Shown: positions 54,101-63,100 of the stretch, in pieces
How the letters are laid out: every line of letters starts with the position of its first letter
Position numbering within the stretch: the first letter of the stretch is position 1
Made by a program: the position numbers and the translations under genes
Assembly: GCA_032158295.1 (NCBI GenBank)
Contig: CM063252.1
Location: 18,930,036 to 18,994,035, forward strand
DNA length: 64,000 nt
DNA from: Pycnopodia helianthoides
Lineage: Eukaryota; Echinodermata; Asteroidea; Forcipulatida; Asteriidae
Direction: 5' to 3'
The notes under the pieces: generated by a model
What the model saw: only the letters and a program-made list of their open reading frames with translations
Database searches by the model: none
What the model was told of the DNA's origin: nothing

Positions 54101-57100
54101 TTTGTCGCCAAATGAATAAAAGATCGCTCTGAGACATTTTAAGGCTTGGACGATGATTGATTAGGCATGAAATTTCATGGAGGCAACTGCTTTCTTTACC
54201 TAAACCTTGGCCTTCTTGCTGCTTAAAAACAATCCCAAAGACAACGTTAATGTTTTAATAGAAGAGGCCTCATTCATGCAATGCTGACATTTCACACCAG
54301 GTGGATCTTTACTGTAGTAGAAAGTACAAACCATTAATAAATAAAGGTCTGAAAGATATTATATGACAAGAGTGGCCTTAGCAGGAAGATGAACTGAGTG
54401 ATGAGATAATTGATGGTGCCCAACTGGACACATCCAGGCATAGAGGTAAGGACAGACTAAATTTATTATGAAACTGCTTCACGCTTAAGAAACAAAACTC
54501 GACAAAAGTTTAACATTAATTCATTCCAAAGTAACATCTTTAGTTACTCCTTTTGAAAATTCCCAAATGGATACCATACTAAACAGAAACATTAACATTT
54601 ACTGCAAATAAAAAGGATGATTATTGAAATCCTTTCTGTTGCCATACAGTTGTATTCTTAGGACCTCAGTTACTGTACTACAATATAGTCTTTCAAAAAA
54701 GATTAGTGCATCAATTTTAAAATGCAAAAGTGAAAAGGAAAAACAAAACCCCAACATATTAGCAAGCTGACATTCTTTGTCCATTCATTCCCAATCAAAA
54801 CATCATGGTCAGTTCAAAGACTGGAGTGCCTCTTTAAAAATGCTCCTGTGTTTTGGAAATCCTCCAAACAGCACCTGGGGCAATATCTCCTGGAAATCAT
54901 TAAAGCACATCAGCAGATGAAAACAAGGAATGCCACACTAAGAGTCAGGGGTGCTCCTTTAACATAATGATGGTTACTCCCCTCCCCTAAAATAAAATAA
55001 AAAACTGGTCAAGCTTCTGTAGAATACCTGGGGGTACTCAATATCTCATTTCAATAATATTTGGTTTGTGGAGGTCATCCGATCCTTACAAATCTATGTA
55101 AGGTCTTGTCGACCTGTCCCCTGGATAATTACATTTTCACCACGTACCTATTGATTGAATTAATACATGTATGGTGACTGCCATACAGTGAGACAGTGTA
55201 AAATGGGCCGTAGAAAAGTGTTGAGTCGAGTATTTAGGTTTGTAGGGTACTGAGATTGTGACGTGTTAGATAGCATGCCCAGAGGTGGATCACAGCAATG
55301 ATCGGGGTATCAGATGAGGACGTTATAACTCCCTGCTTCGCTCTCGTTATCATTTAGAGAGCTGGAGAAATTGGTGTACAGAGAAAAATAAGATCGGATG
55401 ACTGCTTTGGGGACGGACATTGCAACAAGATCAGAATTTGACATCCTGGACACTGTAAGGGGCATGATTGGGGTTTAACAATTCAGTCGGTGTCTTTCTT
55501 GTTATCATTTTGGGAGGTTAGCGTGCCAAGATGATATGATCAGGTGACTATTCTGGGAATAAAGGCATGGGAGCAATATTGAGGTTTAGACTTAACCATG
55601 GTTAAAGCATGGTTAAATATTGACTGGGGGGAAATTGTGTGTACATGAAATCCAAACATACCTGTACTGTAGCTAGATGTGTTTATAATACTGACAACTT
55701 CAAGTTTAATCTTCACTGTATAAAGTTACTGAAGTTATTTTCAGATTATGTTTGAATGATGACTCTACGTAGGCTATCAAGTGTGACAATACCCAACAAC
55801 GGCAATTTATCCTGGTTTGGGAATTTTCGCAGTATTCTAATTTGCAATGCGTTGCTTTATTGGAAGTTACAATAATTTATTTGAGAAATTGAACAAAAAT
55901 TAACAATGATAAGTGCCAGTTAATGGAAAGATATTTATGCTTTTATGCACATGCATTTTTAAACAAACTCAGCCCATTCCTCAAACCCACAACAACATTT
56001 AAGAGATAAAGATGAAAGCAAAAATTCAATAAAGTTTCTCTGTGAACTAAACTCAAAGACCACTCCATTCCGATCCCTGCTTTAACTAAAGTAATTTATG
56101 TTCCATTTTCGTAAGACGCTAGGAAAGGATAGAAGGCATTAAATCTCCCTTCACACTTGGTAAGTGCATAATCTACCTTAGGGAATTCACTGTATAATGG
56201 ACTTTTTCTCACTATGTCATAAACTTCAATAAAAACTCAAGACATTTCTTACAGAAACTTTAAGACAAATGTGTTGGTTGAGGACAGAAGGAGATGTTAT
56301 TTACTGCAGACAGTGGTGCTGGAGATGCTGAGAACTGCCTAGATGGCCCCACATACAAATCAAAGCAGCACTAAGAACTAAAAATCCTTCAATATCTGTC
56401 ACAAGGTATATCCTCACATACTGTTGCCCCATCTTCTATATCTTCGTGAACACTATCTTGTGAAAATTATGAATCACAGACTAAATACATGTATGAGACT
56501 GAGAGCATATGATATTGAAGTCAGGAAACCAACAGCATGCATGACAAAACAGAAAGTTTATTGGGTTGGCCTTAAACAATGAGAAATGTAAGTGGTTCTG
56601 TCCCTCAGGCAGTTCCTGACTTTTCAAGATGAAGGTGTAAATTAAGTGATCAAAGAAAGCAACCTGTGGACTCGAACTTCAATTTGTTTTTTAACAAAAC
56701 ATACTAGACTTGTTATAGTCCTTAAATATGAAAATGTGTCATTCCATTCTACTCCCAGCAGAAGGTGTGTGATCATACAATATAGGACTTCTATTTTTTA
56801 TTCCTTTCCTTTGAATCCTAGTGTCGCCCATGGTCATGATCTTTTTTTAAAGTCAGTGACCCAATCAATCATGGCATTAAACCATGTGGGTAGACCTCCT
56901 GTGGGATTGGATGGGTCAAACATGGGTCACAATGAAATGTTGACGTACCCCCAACCACTATGATACATCAGGCAACAGAAATCTGTGTAGACTTTCATTA
57001 TTGATCATTGTGTGATGGATCACCCCTAAGCTTCGACAGATCATTCATACTAAGGCAAGTCTGCTCCCTCTATGGCTAGGGGAACAAGGAGGGGGTCTGT

Positions 57101-60100
57101 TTTTGTAAACTTTGGTTTCACCTTTTTGTGCTCACTTGGTGCCCTTTCAAACAATTTATAGAATTTCTGGACAATTTAAAGAATCATTCAATTAGAGAAG
57201 GGCTGAATAATAATATATTTGTGCTTGTTTCAATTGTTAAAACATACCATAATACAATGCAGTTTAGTCACCAAGCTGTCAGACTTTGAATTGATATACA
57301 TTACAAGTACATACAAATACCCAAGTAAAACTATTGGTTGCATATGAATGGTAAAATAATTTTCACTCCAAAGATGATTATATTACTGCTGCCTTTTGTA
57401 CCACACCGTGCTAAAGAGTTACACAGAGTTCAATAACACTCACAATGACAGACATATTTGGAAGTCAGCTCTAGAATGCAAAGCAGATGGCCTTGGAACT
57501 TTCAGAAAGAATTCCTTTAAATTTTAAAGAGAAATTGCTGAAGGACTGCACATACTGTACATGTGATAGCTTAGCAGCAGCAGTATAGCAGCAACAGGAG
57601 TAGATGATGCAACAGCTGGGCACAGCAGCACAGCAGCATGGGATGGGGGTAACAACAGCTGAGATAACAGCCTCTGCATCCAACACTATGTTACATAGCA
57701 AGCCACGAATGGGGATTTCAGCTGAGACCTTTTTGAGCAAAATAAGCAGCAACTTGTCAAACTACATTACCTTTTTCTACATCTTGCAAAAATATAATCC
57801 CTCTTATATTGTCAAGGATAAGTTTTTTTTCCAACAGTTTTTTTTCTCCACTCCATTGACCTTTTTCCTGTTTTATTTTTTGTTTAAAATTTTCGAATGA
57901 TGAGAATATCGAATGAATCCATGGTATCTTGATTTTTCATCAAAGAGAGATTAGAGTGCCAAGTCTGATTTGCGTATAAATTTACCAGATGATGATAAAA
58001 CAACACTGATGACTGTAGATTTGGTTCAGAAGCAAAAACATGACGTATCACCACAATGAAAGGTCAGCTCTACATACAATTTAAAAACCTGCAGATTTTA
58101 TAACCGAATTTTCTTGTCTCTTCAAAGCGGATTGTGAGATTTAAGTAGTATTTGTGAGTAAAATCTGATGACTTGAGTACTTTGTGACTATTGGGGGTTG
58201 CCCTTTCCCCAACTTTAAAGCTTTGGGGCAGTGGGAGAGCCTAAGCCTGAAAAGATTAGTATTGGAATTTGGAAATCTTTTTGAATTCAAAATGAAAGCA
58301 CGATAACCTCCAATTCCTCCAGTGTTTCATTATAATTGAGCGGCATTGTTGTCATGGCAAGTAAGCATATGCCACATTATCTTGGTCTGGGGCCAATTAG
58401 AGACACCTTGCCTTGTTTACAGCATTACTTGGAAAGTTGAAACCCAACTGTAAAAAGATCAACCCAGACAAATGACCTTAAACATAACGAAATAAAAACC
58501 ACTTTGAAGACACCTGTCCCTCTCCTCAACAAAATTTGAACCCCTACAGTTGTAGTGACATACTCCAGGCAACTGGAATAGTTTTTGGAAGTACATGTAT
58601 GTGTTTCTTTACACACAAATCTTCTTTTTCATAACCAATACACAATCCAGACTTCTTCAATGGATGATATTTGTTAACAAAAGTTTCTTCCTCAAGATGG
58701 GAGGGAAATAAAAATTAATGTTCTTTGACTATATATCAGGGAATGTTTGTTTACAACTATGCTGAAATTAAATGCTGTATTACTTTGGATTCACGTATGG
58801 GTTGGGCGGTGTCAGTAAAATGCTCTTTTGTGGATGATCTAGCTGTACTTTAAACATTGAAAACATACACTGTGTGTTCAAAATGTACAAATGTATCACA
58901 CTCCTCTAAAAAATAAATCCATAAAAAAAATGCCCTCTCGGCACTTTCAAATTGAGACACAGCCATAAAGTTATTAACTTGCCAGCCATACCGATTGAAC
59001 ACACACACAAATAATAAATCTGTCAATTGACTTTATATGATGAAAGTCATAATTCAGGTTAGTCAGATAACAGCCGAGTCTCAAACAACAGAGTCTTCAT
59101 ATAAGGGTCCCTTGAATGAAATGGGGACCATGTCTGTACACCTTTCAATCATTTAGAACAGACTATCCAACCATACTAAAAATGGATTAAAAACAAGCCA
59201 GAATTGTAATCATTTCCGACATTTCCCCTTATGAGTTGACAAACAGTACACCCAGGGTAGTCATTATCGGTGATTTTATTCCCCATTATGAATAGAGTCA
59301 AACATAAAGTTTCAGCTGCTGAAAGACACAGGAGGCCAGTCATTATGGAGAATAAAATTAATCTCTGATTACAAAACCATCTTTTGATCCAACTATAATT
59401 TGCCAAGTAGAGAAAGTTCTGCTTAGCTGTAGGCAATCAAACAAAAATATTGTGTAGTGGATAATGTTCACGACTGGTTCCCTGTCACCTTTTGATCGAC
59501 CATTTTTGGGGTCACCAGCTCCATGACTGTAGGTGTTGTACCATCCGTTTAGGTACGAGTTGATTATTAGTGTACACTTGTAGATAATGTCAAGGAGGTA
59601 TTTACATAGGCCTTTCATAAACAAATGACTATGCACTGAATAATATCAACTGGGTCAATCAGTGCATACATGTCTGAAAAAGCAATAAAATTACATTCTA
59701 TCATTTCTCTAACAAAGGACTGACTGTACATTCTTTCTGTCTGCACAAGGATTATTTATTTTAAAGTGGAATAACATTTCACCAGGCATGGAATGGGGCC
59801 AAGGTAGAGTAACCGTAAAAGGTTAGTCAGCAAAATACAACACAAGTCTTTATGATTGTTGTGCTTCATATGAATCTAAGTTTTCATGATTAAATCATTA
59901 AAGGGAGTATACCTTTGTAATTACTCAAAAATTAATGACCAAAACAAATACTTGGTGAGAAGCACTGCAGCTGTTGATTAAATGTATAACATGTTGAGAA
60001 AGGATTCACTTCTTAGGAATGTGGTTTTAGAGAAAAGAATTCACACAAATTTCAATCTGAGAAATGTTTCATGCATGAAACGTTTCTCAGATTGAGTATT

Positions 60101-63100
60101 CCAATTACAAATTATTCTTCCTGCCTGTACATAAAAAACCTACCACCTTTTGGAATGTAATTTTCACAGGTTACTTTTATTGTATATAATCCATTCAGAT
60201 GGATTAAAACAATCAAACGGTTCCAAAAACCAAAGGTATAATTTGCCTTTAAGTGTTATTTGTAACCTGCATTAAAATTTAAACCAATTTTTTACAATAT
60301 TCGTAAAATTTCACTGCAGTCAATAAGATCCTGTTACACAAACCAAAGCAAAGCCTTCCAGAACATTTGCCATTTTTCATTTCCAAATACAAATTTGTCT
60401 TTTGACATGCCGGGAGGTGTGGGGGATGAGAGGGGCTATCTACGGGGACATAACTCTCCTCTCCCTAAATCTCATGCTTTCCAATGAACCATCATCAACC
60501 TTTGGCCATACTTATCTTAACCCAGAATGGTTTGTCCATTCTTGGCTTTTAAAACATACAGCACCTAAGGGGGAGATGAGACCCTCCGTGCCAGTGCATA
60601 TTAAAAAGCTATCAGAGTTTTATTTCATTAGCAAGTGGTCAGATGAATTGGTATTTTATTTGTCTATCTCATACGGAGTAAGTTTGCTGTAGGGAATGTT
60701 ATGGTACTGATTTCAAGGGCTCACTAATGCAAGATCACAATCTTAAGCTTTGCTTATTGAGTCCCATGAATCTCAACAGATAAGAAAAGTTCCTCATACT
60801 ATTGGTTTCAAATAGAATGGGGAATAAATCATTTGCAATGTTTTTGCTTAATTAACAAGCAAAACACAAAAACTAAAAAGGGAGGGCCCCCTTGAAAAAA
60901 TAAAGGCAAATTGGCCTTTCCCTGAAAATTTTGCTCCGACCAGGATGCCAAAAATACAATCAAAATATCTTATAGTCTTTGGTTATGACTTTACTTTAAT
61001 AGTATAACTACATGTAGTGTTCTTGGCTTTCAAATCTACACTATTGCAACAACAGTCGGACCACTTGATCATGGCATTAGTGCACTAGTGAACAGTTACA
61101 TTACATAAATACCAATCAAATACCAAATTCACTATAAATCATGGATCCTCGCTAATATTGTTTAACTCAGCACACTTTCCAAGGCAATTCCTTGGAACTC
61201 ACCACTTGAGCAGCAGTTGAAGATAAAATCACTTTGCACTCAACAGCACAGAACTATGTGTCTGTGTCTAGGTTTTACCAAAGTGTTTTATTACTTTGGA
61301 TGACCTCTTTTCCAAAGGCCAGACAAAACGTGTGGACATATGAATGATGCCAAGTTAATTTCTGGTGATAACCAATATAATTGTGATCACAACGATGACA
61401 TTTTTTCACTTGCTCAAGGCTGTGTTTAAAGACAACATGACAATTTGTATCATGTTGACTAAAGAGTGTGTCCCCCATTGGAAATTACCCAAACTATAGT
61501 GAAGAAAATTACTTTAATGACAATAAAAATGGCACTGATCAGAAGACGGAAAATATATCTGGCATTATCTTATTCGTGAGTGAATTTAATCAAAAGTAAT
61601 CACAATCTGAAATAAATCACATTGTAATATCGGTCAAAAGTATTTCAAAGTCGAGTTTGCTTTGTACAAAACAAGATCCATAACATAGAGAGAAAAAAAA
61701 ACACAGCTCTGAGAAACCACTTGGATTTGTCAACAGGAGGTGGCGGTAAAAGATGAAGGTTCATTGAAAGGTCTACTCAATTTGCCCTCCTCTTCACCCT
61801 GAGCCGATAGAGGAATTAATACCAGGAACATATATCACAAGGGAAAGACTGATAGATAGAAACACACTGCTGAGAGCAATAAACAGCTTCATACTCACTC
61901 CCCCACCAATTCTAATAAGAGAAATTTAAATTAAACTTGACTGCAACTTAGCCAGACTTTCCTCTGTATAGTTCACAACCTTATTAAGGTTTTATCAAGT
62001 TAAATTTACTTCCAAACTGGTGACAAACAAACAGCTTCACTTAACCCATTAAATAATCCCCAAAGTGACAAATTTACATCCCTTCTATGGGGGCGGTTGA
62101 TGTCCAATCATCAACATGTCTACACTTGTATGTTCAGTTCAGAACGTTTGGTCTTATATCACACAATTTCAACTATTCTGTTACTTTGCTTGCCACAACA
62201 AGTTCTATCTTGGTGCTTGGTAAAATATCTCCTAAATACTCAACAAGGAAGTTGAGCAAGGAAAGGGATGAAAAACAACACTGGAAATTAACTGGACTTA
62301 AAATTCTGCTAGGTGAGAATACAATCCAGTTTTTGTGTTAACACCACAAAAACAACATCGCACGAGTTGTGATGGTTTGGGGGTGGTTACACAATCAGTT
62401 CTTTTTAGAACCAAAACAACTCATAGGCCTACATATATTATTTCCATAGTGTAACTCTACAAGGTAACATGACTAACCCTGAGACATCAAATTCATGAAA
62501 GTCCACATCTGAATTCTTTTCCCTTGACTGGGAGCAACTCAGTACTGAAAACCAACCAACCTACGCTTGGCTGAACAGACAATAGTGTCCACAATATTTT
62601 GGAGTATAGGTTGCTACACTGATGGATAAATTTCAGAGAAAACAAATTACTTAAAAATCCAGTAGAAGTTAGGATAAGCAAAATGCAGAACTGTTCTATT
62701 GAGAAGGCTTTCACCTTCACTGGCAGGTATAACATTCACAAAATTTGACTACAATTTCTTGTTGTCAGAGAGGTTATTCAAATGGCAGTCCTTATGAAGA
62801 ATTGAATCCCTTAAAAAGGGGATTTTTCTGTTATATTCCAAATTATGCTTCTGTAAGGCATTAAACCTTTTCTGAAATACTCTTTCTTAAATAATAAAGA
62901 GAAAAATCTCGGGTGGAATAATGTCCAACCAAAAACAACACAATATTTTAGTATCCTTTAATATAAACTTTTTAAAAACTTGAGTGCATTAACAACAAAT
63001 TCACACCAGACAAACTTCAACATACAAGTTCAATACTTATTGTCATTACTAATATTTGACATTTCTTTCAACAGGCTGTCTTTTCCAGGAAATTGGACAG

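Noticed and set aside
57560..57670. CAG-rich coding repeat
   Set aside because: Interrupted CAG/CAACAG words without a supported exon; treated as low-complexity intron sequence.
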